From Acetatifactor sp. (lineage in GTDB: Bacteria; Bacillota; Clostridia; Lachnospirales; Lachnospiraceae), in the NCBI GenBank assembly GCA_024695935.1, contig JAILHH010000025.1, forward strand, positions 95,962-159,961: DNA of 64,000 nucleotides, read 5' to 3'. The translations under genes and the position numbers were made by a program. Positions 52,255 through 61,857 of the stretch are shown piece after piece. The notes under the pieces were generated by a model. That model did not search any database. It saw only the letters and a program-made list of their open reading frames with translations, and had not been told where the DNA came from. The number at the start of each line of letters is the position of its first letter. The stretch's first letter is position 1.

Positions 52255-52512
52255 TTAGTCCTCTGAACTTAAGAACTTCTCGATATTTACGATCGCTGTC
52301 TCCTCATCTGCTCCCTCAGCGGTCACAGTAAGTTCTTCTCCGTTATCAAGTCCGAGACTCATCATTCCCATGATGCTCTTGGCATTAACCTTTTTGTCCC
52401 CTGATTCGATGTAAATAGTACTGTCGTATTTGCTTGCCTCCTGTACCAGCAAAGCAACAGGTCTTGCCTCAAGTCCGTGAGATAATTTGATCTGCACTCT
52501 CTTTGTTGTCAT
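52255..52512 (-). CDS. ptsH: phosphocarrier protein HPr
   Basis: An 85-residue HPr with the phosphoryl-accepting His12 in SHGLEARPVALLVQ (equivalent to His15) and the regulatory Ser46 in AKSIMGMMSLGL, so both phosphorylation sites are present. The flanking residues (HGLEARPV rather than HARPA) are slightly unusual. It follows whiA in the rapZ-whiA-HPr order common in Firmicutes and is not next to ptsI, so its main role may be regulatory. Confidence 0.9.
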   Translation of the reverse strand: MTTKRVQIKLSHGLEARPVALLVQEASKYDSTIYIESGDKKVNAKSIMGMMSLGLDNGEELTVTAEGADEETAIVNIEKFLSSED

Positions 52513-52533
52513 AGCTTTAACTTTCCTCCTACT

Positions 52534-53400
52534 CTAATTCCTTAACTTATCAGCGAATTCGCATATTTTTCTAAGTCTGTGATTGACTCCCGATTTTCCT
52601 ACCGGTGGGTCCAAGTATTCCCCGAGCTCTTTTAACGTAGCATCGGGATATTCAAGTCTTACTTCCGCAACATATCTAAGATTGTCGGGCAGATTATATA
52701 TTCCGTAATGGTCCCGTATGTATTCAATGTCGGCCCTCTGCTTTGAAGAAGCGGTAACTGTCTTTGCCAGATTGGCTGTCTCACAGTTCACCCTTCGATT
52801 CACAGAATTGCTGATGCCTTTTAATATCCGCACATTCACCAGATTCATCAGGGCTTTCGGCGCCTCGCAGACATTTAACAGATCCACGATTCCCGAGCCT
52901 TCTTTAATGTATACCACGAAATACTTCTTTCGCGCAACAATTTTTGCCTCTATATCGAATCCACAAATCAAATCCTTTAATTGTTTTGCAAGCGCCTCGT
53001 CGGTGCATGCGAATTCGAGATGATATCCTTTTTCCGGATCGCTTATGGAACCCACGCTCAAGAATGCTCCTCTGATATATGCCCTCTTGCAGCATGCGTT
53101 TTTGATAAGGATACCGCTGACCGGCTTGTCAAACTCGCCAACGCCACGGATTATATCCCGATATTCGGCTTCTCCCAAAGAGTCGCCAACACCTATATTA
53201 TATGTTTTCTTTAACAATGTAAAGCCTTTTGTCACAAGCCCCCTGTTTTCAGTCTGAAACCCAAGGGTGATATTTCCATCGCTGTCCCTGCCGACCTGTC
53301 CGCAAAAATGAAGCATTGCTGACAATTCGGCCATCTGACAATGCCTTGCCACCGGCATGTGCTCCAAAAGCTCTTCCTTTACTTCTCCGGAAAATGACAT
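52534..53400 (-). CDS. whiA: WhiA-type DNA-binding protein
   Basis: A 288-residue protein combining a LAGLIDADG-derived N-terminal domain and a C-terminal helix-turn-helix (LKELGEYLDPPVGKSGVNHR). WhiA influences cell division and sporulation in Gram-positives. The length is slightly shorter than the Bacillus protein. Its start follows rapZ by 18 bases. Confidence 0.95.
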   Translation of the reverse strand: MSFSGEVKEELLEHMPVARHCQMAELSAMLHFCGQVGRDSDGNITLGFQTENRGLVTKGFTLLKKTYNIGVGDSLGEAEYRDIIRGVGEFDKPVSGILIKNACCKRAYIRGAFLSVGSISDPEKGYHLEFACTDEALAKQLKDLICGFDIEAKIVARKKYFVVYIKEGSGIVDLLNVCEAPKALMNLVNVRILKGISNSVNRRVNCETANLAKTVTASSKQRADIEYIRDHYGIYNLPDNLRYVAEVRLEYPDATLKELGEYLDPPVGKSGVNHRLRKICEFADKLRN

Positions 53401-53418
53401 TACTTTCTCCCATCAGGC

Positions 53419-54291
53419 TTAACGCCTGCGTCTGTCACCGTCTATGTCTCTGTGGAACAGCTTTATACCGTACTGTCCCTGACCGTTCAAACGCTCATAG
53501 AGTTCGTTTGCCAGTGTGACGCTTCTGTGCTGACCTCCGGTACATCCGATGGCGATCACCAGTCTGTACTTTCCTTCCTTCACATAGTTCGGGATCAGGA
53601 ACTTCACCATCTCTGTCAGCTTGTCCATGAAAACTTCAGCCTCTTCGCAGCTCATTACATAATCCCTGACAGGCTTGTCATTTCCTGTCAAAGGCTTCAG
53701 TTCCTCGATATAGTATGGATTCGGCAGAAATCTCACATCGAATACCATGTCTGCATCGGAGGGGATACCGTATTTAAATCCAAAGGAAATAACACTCACC
53801 ATAAGGCTGTTATATTCCTTGTTTTCCACAAAAATACTGTTCAGTTCTTCTTTTAATTCTCTGGTGAGGAGGTTTGAAGTATCGATTACATAATCCGCTT
53901 CTTTTTTTATCTCCTCCAGGATCTCTCGCTCTTTTTTTACACCCTCTTCGATCCTTCCCTCAGGGGAAAGAGGATGAAATCTGCGGCTTTCCTTGTAACG
54001 CTTTATCAGAGATTCATCATTGCAGTCCATGAACAGGATCTCCATCTCATAGCCGCTTTTTTTGAGTTTTCTGAGGATCTGGGTTATCTCCAAAAAAGAC
54101 TGGTCCGTTCTGACGTCAAGTCCCAGAGCAACCTTTGTTATCTCGCTGTTTGGCTCAGCCAGCATCTCGACAAATTTCTCTATGAGGGATACCGGGAGAT
54201 TGTCCACGCAGTAAAATCCAAAGTCCTCCAGCATTTTCTGAGCAGTGCTCTTTCCGCCTCCGCTCATGCCGGTCACAACAACCAATCTCAT
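53419..54291 (-). CDS. rapZ: RapZ/YvcJ nucleotide-binding protein
   Basis: A 290-residue P-loop protein with Walker A VVTGMSGGGKST at residues 6-16 and the conserved C-terminal IAIGCTGGQHRSV. In E. coli RapZ controls glmS mRNA through RNase adaptor activity; in Bacillus YvcJ is an ATP/GTPase linked to competence. The frame opens 10 codons upstream, but homology starts at MRLVVVTGMS (ATG 54291). It lies between murB and whiA. Confidence 0.94.
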   Translation of the reverse strand: MRLVVVTGMSGGGKSTAQKMLEDFGFYCVDNLPVSLIEKFVEMLAEPNSEITKVALGLDVRTDQSFLEITQILRKLKKSGYEMEILFMDCNDESLIKRYKESRRFHPLSPEGRIEEGVKKEREILEEIKKEADYVIDTSNLLTRELKEELNSIFVENKEYNSLMVSVISFGFKYGIPSDADMVFDVRFLPNPYYIEELKPLTGNDKPVRDYVMSCEEAEVFMDKLTEMVKFLIPNYVKEGKYRLVIAIGCTGGQHRSVTLANELYERLNGQGQYGIKLFHRDIDGDRRRR

Positions 54292-54343
54292 AAAACTGCC
54301 TTTTCCTTTCCTGCAGCACACTAAAAAGTGCCGCCATGATCTT

Positions 54344-55267
54344 TTATTTTGAGGAAAAATCCCCTAAAAAGATTACTTCCCTCTCAAGGGAAACTCCGAA
54401 TCTCTCCTTTACGGTTTCCTGAACCTTGCCGATGAGTGTTGCCACATCGGAGGCGGTTGCAGATCCGGTATTGATGATAAATCCGCTGTGTTTTTCGGAA
54501 ACCTGGGCTCCGCCCACAGCCACTCCCTTTAAGCCTGCATCCTCAATCAGTTTCCCCGCAAAGTGTCCTTCGGGTCTCTTAAATGTGGATCCGGCACTGG
54601 GATACTCAAGGGGCTGCTTTTCTCTTCTTCTGGCATTAAAATCGTCCATCTTTGCCTTGATCTCTTCGGGATCACCCTTTTTTAGTTCAAAGGTGATGGA
54701 GGTAACCGCAAATTTCCTGTTTTTTATGGTGCTGGTGCGGTACCCAAACTCCATGGTCTCGTTGTCAAGAACCAAAACCTCTCCGTTTTCATCCACGACT
54801 CTTACGCTCTTTACCACTTTGCTCATATCGCCGTCATAGGCTCCGGCGTTCATCACAACGCCACCGCCCACGGTACCGGGAATCCCGGCAGCAAATTCCA
54901 GTCCGGAAAGTCCCAGCTCCAAAGCTTTTTTTGAAACGGCAACAAGAGGAGCACCCGCCTGAGCCTCAATGGTATTTCCGCTGCCGAACACATTATTCAA
55001 TTTTTTCCCGATGATGATCACAACGCCCTCATAGCCCTTATCGGATACAAGAGTATTTGTACCGTTTCCCATAATGACATAGGGCAGCTCCAGCTTTCCA
55101 AGATAATTTAAAAGCTTTGCCAGCTTATCCTCATCGTCAATATCTATTACGCAATCAGCCGGTCCACCCACCCTGAAGGATGTGTGAGCCGACATCAGCT
55201 CGTTTACATGAATGTTTTCCTCTGAAACGAAGCTTTGAATCCCCCTCAAAACCGCTTCACTTATCAT
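54344..55267 (-). CDS. murB: UDP-N-acetylmuramate dehydrogenase MurB
   Basis: A 307-residue FAD enzyme that reduces UDP-GlcNAc-enolpyruvate to UDP-MurNAc. The FAD motif ELGLSGLEFAAGIPGTVGGG and the active-site NAGAYDGDM are visible, and the C-terminal segment ends GKVQETVKERFGVSLEREV. It is a type II MurB, lacking the extra loop found in E. coli MurB. Located upstream of rapZ. Confidence 0.95.
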   Translation of the reverse strand: MISEAVLRGIQSFVSEENIHVNELMSAHTSFRVGGPADCVIDIDDEDKLAKLLNYLGKLELPYVIMGNGTNTLVSDKGYEGVVIIIGKKLNNVFGSGNTIEAQAGAPLVAVSKKALELGLSGLEFAAGIPGTVGGGVVMNAGAYDGDMSKVVKSVRVVDENGEVLVLDNETMEFGYRTSTIKNRKFAVTSITFELKKGDPEEIKAKMDDFNARRREKQPLEYPSAGSTFKRPEGHFAGKLIEDAGLKGVAVGGAQVSEKHSGFIINTGSATASDVATLIGKVQETVKERFGVSLEREVIFLGDFSSK

Positions 55268-55284
55268 TGATCAGCCTACCTTTA

Positions 55285-56223
55285 TCAGTTTAAAATAAGT
55301 CCCGCAGAACCGTAGATACCTGCATCATTACCAAGAGTTGCAAGGGCAAACTCTGTATTTCTGCAGGCAGCAAATGCGTATTTCTTGAATGCGGGCACGA
55401 TGTAATCAAACAGCACTGTTCCTGCCTTTGACACACCGCCGCCGATTACAAATACCTCAGGGTCCACTACCGCAGCGATAATGGCAAGTCCTTTTCCGAG
55501 ATATTCGCCGAACTGCTCTGCCACTTCGATGGCAAGCTCGTCACCGTCTTTTACCGCATCGAATACGGTCTTGGCGCTTACTTCGCCGTTTCTAAGTACA
55601 GAAGGCTTGTCATCCTTTGCAAGTCTTCTGTTTGCAAGTCTGGTTATACCGGTTGCTGAAGTGTACTGCTCCAGGCATCCGTGATTTTTGCATCCGCATG
55701 CTTCGGTCTCATCATCCTCGATGTGCATATGGCCGATCTCTCCACCTGCTCCGTTGGTTCCGACAAGAAGCTTTCCATCGATGACGATTCCGCCACCCAC
55801 TCCTGTTCCGAGGGTTACTGCTACGATGGACTTGTGGCCTTTTCCGCCACCCTGCCACATCTCGCCATAGGCAGCGACATTTGCATCGTTACCTGCCACG
55901 ATGGGAAGGTCGATATATTTTCCCAGCTCCTCGGGAATGCTGAAGTTACCCCAGCCGATGTTAACCGCACCGTTTACCAAAAATCCGTCGGAATTAATGG
56001 CACCGGGAACACCGATCCCGATTCCCTCAACGTCATCCTTGTCGATATCCTTCTCATCAAGTTTTGCAAGAATAGCCTTTGCGATATCGGGAAGGACGTT
56101 CTTTCCTCCGTCGGTTTTATCGGTCACGATCTCCCATTTGTCGATCACATTTCCCTCTCTGTCAAAAAGACCGAGCTTTACTGTGGTGCCGCCTACATCA
56201 ACACCGAATGCATACTTCTTCAT
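55285..56223 (-). CDS. ROK-family glucokinase
   Basis: A 312-residue sugar kinase of the ROK family. ATP-binding GVDVGGTTVKLGLFDREGN is at the start; the glucose-site IVAGNDANVAAYGE and GTGVGGGIV are in the middle; the zinc-binding CGCKNHGCLEQYTS follows. It provides glucose 6-phosphate from free glucose, including glucose released by the GH65 phosphorylase. It is 17 bases before murB. Confidence 0.94.
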   Translation of the reverse strand: MKKYAFGVDVGGTTVKLGLFDREGNVIDKWEIVTDKTDGGKNVLPDIAKAILAKLDEKDIDKDDVEGIGIGVPGAINSDGFLVNGAVNIGWGNFSIPEELGKYIDLPIVAGNDANVAAYGEMWQGGGKGHKSIVAVTLGTGVGGGIVIDGKLLVGTNGAGGEIGHMHIEDDETEACGCKNHGCLEQYTSATGITRLANRRLAKDDKPSVLRNGEVSAKTVFDAVKDGDELAIEVAEQFGEYLGKGLAIIAAVVDPEVFVIGGGVSKAGTVLFDYIVPAFKKYAFAACRNTEFALATLGNDAGIYGSAGLILN

Positions 56224-56228
56224 AAACT

Positions 56229-57176
56229 TTAATTCTCCTCTTCTTCCTCTTCTCTTCGCTTTGCGATAGAATTTTGTACCCTTGAATATAATTCCTTTGC
56301 GGCATCATATCCCATCTTCTTCTGACGATGGTTAACAGCCGCCGATTCACATATGATAGCCAGGCTTCGGCCGGGACGGATGGGAATATTGTGGCATACA
56401 AGCTTGTTGCCGAGATACTCCGTATAACTGTCCTCCATGCCGAGACGGTCATAATCCTTGTTTTTGTTCCACTCCTCAAGGTTGATTACCAGATCAACGG
56501 TCTGAGAATCCTTGACTGATGAAGCACCAAAAAGTGCCTTTACATCCACGATACCGATACCTCTAAGCTCGATAAAGTGCTTTATCATCTCAGGAGCCGT
56601 TCCCACCAGGGTGTCATCGCTTACTTTTCTCAAAATGACAGCATCGTCGGAAACAAGTCTGTGGCCTCTTTTTATAAGTTCCAGAGCCGCCTCGGATTTA
56701 CCGATTCCGCTCTCACCGGTGATCATGACACCTTCACCGTAGATATCCATCAAAACTCCGTGTACGGAAATGCTGGGTGCCAACTGCACATTCAGCCATC
56801 TGATGATCTCAGCCATGAAGTTCGATGTTGCTTTTTTGGTGGAAAGCACAGGAATGTTGTGAGCCTTTGCACATTCTATAAAAATATCGTCAGGTTTTAA
56901 GTCTCTGCAGAATACAAAGCCCGGTACCTCATAGGACATAAGCTCATTGTAGATTTTTTTCTTTGTATCATCGGACATGGTCTTCATATATGAATACTCA
57001 ACGTTTCCGATAGCCTGAATACGTGTGCAATCAAAATCCGAAAAGAATCCGGTCATCTGCAGCGCCGGACGGTTCACATCCGACTGAGAGATCTTCTTTT
57101 TTCTGATGTCGATCTCCGGAGTGAGATTCTCCAATTGCATTTTTTCTATGATACTTGAAAGACTTACTGTTGCCAT
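56229..57176 (-). CDS. hprK: HPr kinase/phosphorylase
   Basis: A 315-residue bifunctional enzyme that phosphorylates HPr at Ser46 and reverses the reaction. The Walker A GESGIGKSEAALELIKRGH is at about residue 153, preceded by the capping motif SISVHGVLMDIYG, and the C-terminal signature YDRLGMEDSY/IPIRPGRSLAIICE follows. Five bases separate it from the ROK kinase start. Likely substrates in this window are the HPr at 52.3 kb and the His-less HPr-like protein at 5.6 kb. Confidence 0.95.
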   Translation of the reverse strand: MATVSLSSIIEKMQLENLTPEIDIRKKKISQSDVNRPALQMTGFFSDFDCTRIQAIGNVEYSYMKTMSDDTKKKIYNELMSYEVPGFVFCRDLKPDDIFIECAKAHNIPVLSTKKATSNFMAEIIRWLNVQLAPSISVHGVLMDIYGEGVMITGESGIGKSEAALELIKRGHRLVSDDAVILRKVSDDTLVGTAPEMIKHFIELRGIGIVDVKALFGASSVKDSQTVDLVINLEEWNKNKDYDRLGMEDSYTEYLGNKLVCHNIPIRPGRSLAIICESAAVNHRQKKMGYDAAKELYSRVQNSIAKRREEEEEEN

Positions 57177-57228
57177 AATCCCTCCGATCCGTGGTATCCC
57201 ACATTTAAATTAGATTTTATCACATGCA

Positions 57229-59100
57229 TCATTCATTTGGAAGAGATGAAAAAAATTTGACCACCTCTTCGGCCGCACTTCTGTTAAATTCCGGAATAGC
57301 TTCTATCTCTTCAACTTTCGCATTTTTGATCTCGTCTATGGACTTAAACGTCCTCATCAGGGCTTTGCGCCTTGCAGCGCCCACACCCGGGATGTCATCG
57401 AGCACCGATTTTACCTGGGCCTTACTCCTTAAAGACCTGTGATATTCAATGGCAAACCTGTGGGCTTCATCCTGTATCCTGGTGATCAGTTTAAAGCCCT
57501 CTGAGTGGGTGTCTATGGGAAGCTCCACATTATTAAAATACAGACCTCTGGTCCTGTGATTGTCATCCTTTACCATGCCGCACACAGGGATATTTATATG
57601 CAGTTCATCAAGGACCTGGAGCGCGATATTTACCTGGCCCCTTCCGCCATCCATTAGCAACAGATCCGGGAACTTTGTAAAGCTGCCAAACTGCCTGTCC
57701 ATATCCTTTTCTTCAAGAGCTCTGCTCTCCTCAAGTCCGTGGGTAAAGCGTCTTGTGAGCACCTCCCGCATGCAGGCGTAATCATCCGGGCCCGCAACGG
57801 TTTTTATCTTAAATTTCCTGTAGTCGCTCTTTTTGGGTTTTCCCTTTTCAAAGACCACCATGGAGCCCACGTTTTCAAATCCGTTGGTGTTTGAGATATC
57901 AAAGGCTTCCATTCTGTCCGCATTTTTAAGGTCAAGTATCCGGGCGATCTCCTTTACCGCGCCTATGGTACGACCTTCCTCGCGCTTAAGCTTCTCCCTG
58001 TCCTGTGACAGTACAAGCTTCGCATTCTGCGCCGCAAGCTCTACCAGTTTCTCCTTTTGACCAACCTTTGGTACCCTGATATAAAGTCTGGAGCCTTTTT
58101 TTTGGCTGAGCCACTGCTCCAAAAGTTCCGCCTCTGGAAGCTCATACTGAACCATAAGTTCCTTTGGCAAAAAGGGAGTTCCCGCGTAAAACTGCTTTAT
58201 AAAATCCTGCAGGATATCGGGCTTCGGAACATCCGACACGTGTGTCATGTAGTAATGCTCCCTGCCTATAAGTTTTCCGTCCCTTACAAAGAACACCTGG
58301 ACCACAGCCTCATCCTCATCTCTGTAGAGAGCCACAATATCCTTGTCCTCGCCGGAGGAATCAGTGATCTTTTGCTTCTGTGCCACACTTTTCACACTGG
58401 CGATAAGATCCCTGTAGCCTGCTGCCTCCTCAAACTCCATAGCTTCCGATGCGGCATTCATTTTTTCCTCCAGGCTTGAGATGATGGGCTTATAATCGCC
58501 ATTTAAAAACTCCATGGCGCCCTCCACCTGTTTTCTGTATTCTTCCTTTGTCACATATCCCTGACAGGGCGCTGTGCACTGTTTTATATGATAATTTAAG
58601 CACGGCCTCTCCAGGCCGATATCTCTGGGCAGATTTTTGTTGCAGGTACGAAGTTTAAAGAGCTTGTTCAACAGCTCTATGGTATCCTTCACAGCTCCTG
58701 CACTGGAGTAGGGGCCAAAGTATTTTGACTTATCCTTTTTCATGATCCTTGAAAACATGATCCTGGGATATTCATCTCCCAAAGTCACCTTGATGTAGGG
58801 ATAGGTCTTGTCATCCTTTAGCAGGGTGTTATACTTTGGAGAATTCTCCTTTATCAGATTGTTTTCCAAGACCAGAGCTTCCAGTTCAGAGTCGGTGATT
58901 ATATATTCGAATCTGGCGATCTGCTGAACCATCTGATCGATGGCGGCACCCCTGCCTATATTTGCACGGAAATAGCTTCTCACGCGATTGTGGAGATTGA
59001 TCGCTTTTCCCACATACAGGATCGAATCATTCTTGTCCCGCATTATGTATACTCCCGGATTTTTGGGGAGTTTTTTTAATTCTTCTTCCACATTAAACAA
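57229..59100 (-). CDS. uvrC: UvrABC excinuclease subunit C
   Basis: A 623-residue nuclease making both incisions in nucleotide excision repair. N-terminal GIY-YIG domain ([11 protein letters not shown]...ILYVGKA), a UvrB-binding segment in the middle ([20 protein letters not shown]), a C-terminal endonuclease domain with DISNTNG and helix-hairpin-helix [17 protein letters not shown] at 59151 would give 17 more residues, but it lies inside the terminator hairpin; I take TTG at 59100, which gives [12 protein letters not shown], the usual UvrC beginning. Confidence 0.93.
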   Translation of the reverse strand: MFNVEEELKKLPKNPGVYIMRDKNDSILYVGKAINLHNRVRSYFRANIGRGAAIDQMVQQIARFEYIITDSELEALVLENNLIKENSPKYNTLLKDDKTYPYIKVTLGDEYPRIMFSRIMKKDKSKYFGPYSSAGAVKDTIELLNKLFKLRTCNKNLPRDIGLERPCLNYHIKQCTAPCQGYVTKEEYRKQVEGAMEFLNGDYKPIISSLEEKMNAASEAMEFEEAAGYRDLIASVKSVAQKQKITDSSGEDKDIVALYRDEDEAVVQVFFVRDGKLIGREHYYMTHVSDVPKPDILQDFIKQFYAGTPFLPKELMVQYELPEAELLEQWLSQKKGSRLYIRVPKVGQKEKLVELAAQNAKLVLSQDREKLKREEGRTIGAVKEIARILDLKNADRMEAFDISNTNGFENVGSMVVFEKGKPKKSDYRKFKIKTVAGPDDYACMREVLTRRFTHGLEESRALEEKDMDRQFGSFTKFPDLLLMDGGRGQVNIALQVLDELHINIPVCGMVKDDNHRTRGLYFNNVELPIDTHSEGFKLITRIQDEAHRFAIEYHRSLRSKAQVKSVLDDIPGVGAARRKALMRTFKSIDEIKNAKVEEIEAIPEFNRSAAEEVVKFFSSLPNE

Positions 59101-59121
59101 GCTGATTACCGTCCCTTTCCT

Positions 59122-59160
59122 AAAAAAGACCACCTGTGATAATTGTATCACAGATGGTCT
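59122..59160 (-). terminator. intrinsic terminator after the ftsH operon
   Basis: AGACCACCTGTGATA pairs with TATCACAGATGGTCT around a four-base loop, with one mismatch. The A-run at 59122-59127 gives TTTTTT after the minus-strand stem. It separates the ftsH-small-peptide transcript from uvrC. Confidence 0.88.
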
Positions 59161-59170
59161 GAAAAATCTT

Positions 59171-59350
59171 TTACAGAAACATTAATAACATCAATGTCAC
59201 TATCACCAGATTTACTTCAAAAACTCCCAATGGAATTATGAGCCATACGAAAAGTGTGGGATTTATCTTTGCTCTGAATTTTAACAGTAGGGCAAATACA
59301 ACGCCTAAAACAACTACTACTGCCGAAAACAAAAGTATCACATTAAGCAT
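59171..59350 (-). CDS. 59-residue membrane protein overlapping ftsH
   Basis: ATG at 59350 overlaps the ftsH stop as TGATG. The product is 59 residues with two strongly hydrophobic segments (about 4-24, [17 protein letters not shown], and 33-58) separated by a short basic stretch KFRAKINP. It ends 11 bases before the terminator. Nothing recognisable; the coupling to ftsH suggests a role with the protease or an FtsH substrate or modulator, which is inference. Confidence 0.6.
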   Translation of the reverse strand: MLNVILLFSAVVVVLGVVFALLLKFRAKINPTLFVWLIIPLGVFEVNLVIVTLMLLMFL

Positions 59351-61572
59351 CAGTCAACCCTTCCCTTCGAAAAGAGTCCGACTTCGCCTTCGGCATCATC
59401 TGAGGCTTTTTCACCTTCAGGTTCTTTTGTGGCATCTTCATCTTCCGAAGCACTTTCTCCGCCAAAATCGTTTAAGGTGGCGCTTCCGACGCAGGTCATA
59501 TCTCCGTTTGAGAAACCGCCTTTGAAGCTTTCATCCACAGCTGTTATCTTTTCCTCGTTTTTTTCATCTGATGCAAGTGTTGAATCATCAACCGTCACAT
59601 CGAGGGAAGACTCATTCTTTGTCTCTTTATCTGAATCCTTTTCTGTTTCGGGCTCGGGAATACCTTTTTCCCTGCGGAATATTTCCATGAATTCCTTGCC
59701 GGTGATGGTTTCCTTTTCGATGAGGTATCCGGCAAGCTTATCCATAAGCTCTCTGTTTTCGCGAAGCATTGACAGGGCTTTCTCGTAACTTTCTTTGAGA
59801 ATTGCCACAACCTCATTGTCAATCTCTGCTGCTGTCTCGTCACTGCAGTTAAGCTGGGTCCTGCCCTCCAGATACTGACTCTCCACAGTGGCAAGTCCCA
59901 TAAGGCCGAACTTCTTGCTCATACCATATCTGGTGATCATATTTTTTGCGATATTGGTTGCTTTTTCGATATCATTTGCGGCGCCCGTGGTAACCGTATC
60001 AAATACGATCTCCTCCGCAGCACGTCCGCCCACAAGACCTACTATCATATCTCTGAGTTCTGCCTCTGTATCAAGGAATTTCTCCTCCTCGGGAACGTGC
60101 ATTACATATCCCAATGCGCCCATTGTTCTTGGCACGATGGTGATCTTTTGAACAGGCTCGGAATTTTTCTGAAGAGCACTGATAAGAGCATGTCCCACCT
60201 CGTGGTAGGATACGATCTTTCTCTCCTCGGCACTCATGATGCGGTCCTTCTTTTCCTTACCCACAAGTACCACTTCGACCGCATTGAAGAGGTCTTTCTG
60301 GGATACATATTCCCTGCCCTCCTTTACGGCATTGATGGCAGCCTCGTTTATCATGTTGGCAAGGTCAGATCCCACCGCACCGCTTGTGGCAAGAGCGATG
60401 GCATCGAGATCCACCGATTCATCCATCTTTACATCTTTTGCATGGACTTTTAAAATATCCACACGACCCTTTAAATCAGGTTTGTCAACGATGATCCTTC
60501 GGTCGAAGCGTCCGGGACGAAGAAGCGCCTTGTCCAGGATCTCAGGACGGTTTGTAGCTCCCAGGATCAGGATACCCTTTGAACTGTCGAATCCGTCCAT
60601 CTCGGAAAGAAGCTGGTTAAGCGTCTGCTCTCTCTCCTCGTTTCCTCCGCCGTATTTTGAATCACGGCTTCTTCCGATGGCATCGATCTCATCTATAAAT
60701 ATGATACAGGGAGCATTTTTGTTTGCTTCCTTAAAAAGATCTCTTACTCGGCTGGCACCCACACCTACATAGAGTTCGATGAAGTCCGAACCCGTAAGTG
60801 AGAAAAAGGGCACGTGAGCCTCTCCCGCAACAGCTTTTGCAAGGAGAGTCTTTCCTGTTCCCGGAGGGCCTACGAGCAGAGCTCCCTTCGGAAGTCTCGC
60901 ACCTATCTTTGAATATTTCCCGGGATCATGGAGGAAATCAACCACCTCAACCAGTGATTCCTTTGCTTCCTCAACACCTGCCACATCCTTGAAGGTGACA
61001 CCGGTCTCTTTTTGAACATAAACCTTGGCATTGCTTTTCCCAACGCCCATGGGTCCCCCGCTGCCGCCCATACGACGCATGAACACACCGAACAATATCC
61101 AGATAAGCACCAGGGGTAGGACCACTGTCAGCAGGATCTCGATCAAAAAACTCGATCCTCCGGATACAACGCGGGTCACATCCACATTCTTTTCCAGAAG
61201 CCTTGCAGTCAATGTATCCAGGTCCTCACCCATACGGGTGGTGTACTCATTTGAATAGGTATTTCTGTATCCGTAGATATTGTAAATGTTATTTTTTGTG
61301 GTATTCGCTTCTGCTTCCTTTAAGGTAACGGTCAAAACCGCATTTTCATTATTGATGGAGACGGCTTCAACCTTGTCCGCCTCCAGATCTGTGATAAACT
61401 CGGAATAGCTCTTTTCTTCATTAACACTGCCTGGGCCCACGAACACGGAATAGAGCAGATACCCCAAAAGGCACGTGCTTATGATGGCCATTATGATCAT
61501 GCCGACGCCTGGGCGTTTAGGGGTTTCACCTCCGCTGTTTCCCTGGCCGTTATTCAAGTTGTTATTATCCAT
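59350..61572 (-). CDS. ftsH: ATP-dependent zinc metalloprotease FtsH with long acidic tail
   Basis: A 740-residue membrane protease. Two N-terminal membrane segments flank an extracytoplasmic domain; the AAA domain has Walker A GPPGTGKT and the second region of homology FDRRIIVDKPDLKGR; the zinc site is HEVGH. Typical FtsH length is 610-660. Here about 100 residues after RREKGIPEPE are rich in Glu, Asp, Ser and Lys, ending LFSKGRVD, and probably disordered. HflK/HflC partners are encoded at 38.7-40.6 kb. Confidence 0.95.
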   Translation of the reverse strand: MDNNNLNNGQGNSGGETPKRPGVGMIIMAIISTCLLGYLLYSVFVGPGSVNEEKSYSEFITDLEADKVEAVSINNENAVLTVTLKEAEANTTKNNIYNIYGYRNTYSNEYTTRMGEDLDTLTARLLEKNVDVTRVVSGGSSFLIEILLTVVLPLVLIWILFGVFMRRMGGSGGPMGVGKSNAKVYVQKETGVTFKDVAGVEEAKESLVEVVDFLHDPGKYSKIGARLPKGALLVGPPGTGKTLLAKAVAGEAHVPFFSLTGSDFIELYVGVGASRVRDLFKEANKNAPCIIFIDEIDAIGRSRDSKYGGGNEEREQTLNQLLSEMDGFDSSKGILILGATNRPEILDKALLRPGRFDRRIIVDKPDLKGRVDILKVHAKDVKMDESVDLDAIALATSGAVGSDLANMINEAAINAVKEGREYVSQKDLFNAVEVVLVGKEKKDRIMSAEERKIVSYHEVGHALISALQKNSEPVQKITIVPRTMGALGYVMHVPEEEKFLDTEAELRDMIVGLVGGRAAEEIVFDTVTTGAANDIEKATNIAKNMITRYGMSKKFGLMGLATVESQYLEGRTQLNCSDETAAEIDNEVVAILKESYEKALSMLRENRELMDKLAGYLIEKETITGKEFMEIFRREKGIPEPETEKDSDKETKNESSLDVTVDDSTLASDEKNEEKITAVDESFKGGFSNGDMTCVGSATLNDFGGESASEDEDATKEPEGEKASDDAEGEVGLFSKGRVD

Positions 61573-61733
61573 ACATTCACCTTTCTCATGTGTGAAGTTA
61601 TTATTTTTGCAAGTTTATTCTAATTATATGGATTGAAAAAACATAAATCAATAGACTAATTGTGAAAAATAGGTGACTTCTGTAAAAGATTTATAAAATC
61701 ACATTAAATCCCCGTAACGTTCGCAGTTTTTGT

Positions 61734-61762
61734 TTGCAGTGCAGTCTAAGCTACCTTATAAT
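61734..61762 (+). promoter_or_regulatory. putative promoter of the telA operon
   Basis: TTGCAG (61734-61739) and TATAAT (61757-61762) are separated by 17 bases, about 95 bases upstream of telA. Confidence 0.6.
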
Positions 61763-61857
61763 AGAAAATGGTTGAGACGGTTTAAAAGTGCTTTTGCTTT
61801 TTTACTTTTATCAATGCATGGTATAGAAAATTAATATATAACGAAAGGAATTCCAAC

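Noticed and set aside
57229..59151. uvrC starting at GTG 59151
   Set aside because: That start lies within a terminator hairpin, and the extra 17 residues do not match UvrC; TTG at 59100 gives the expected N-terminus.
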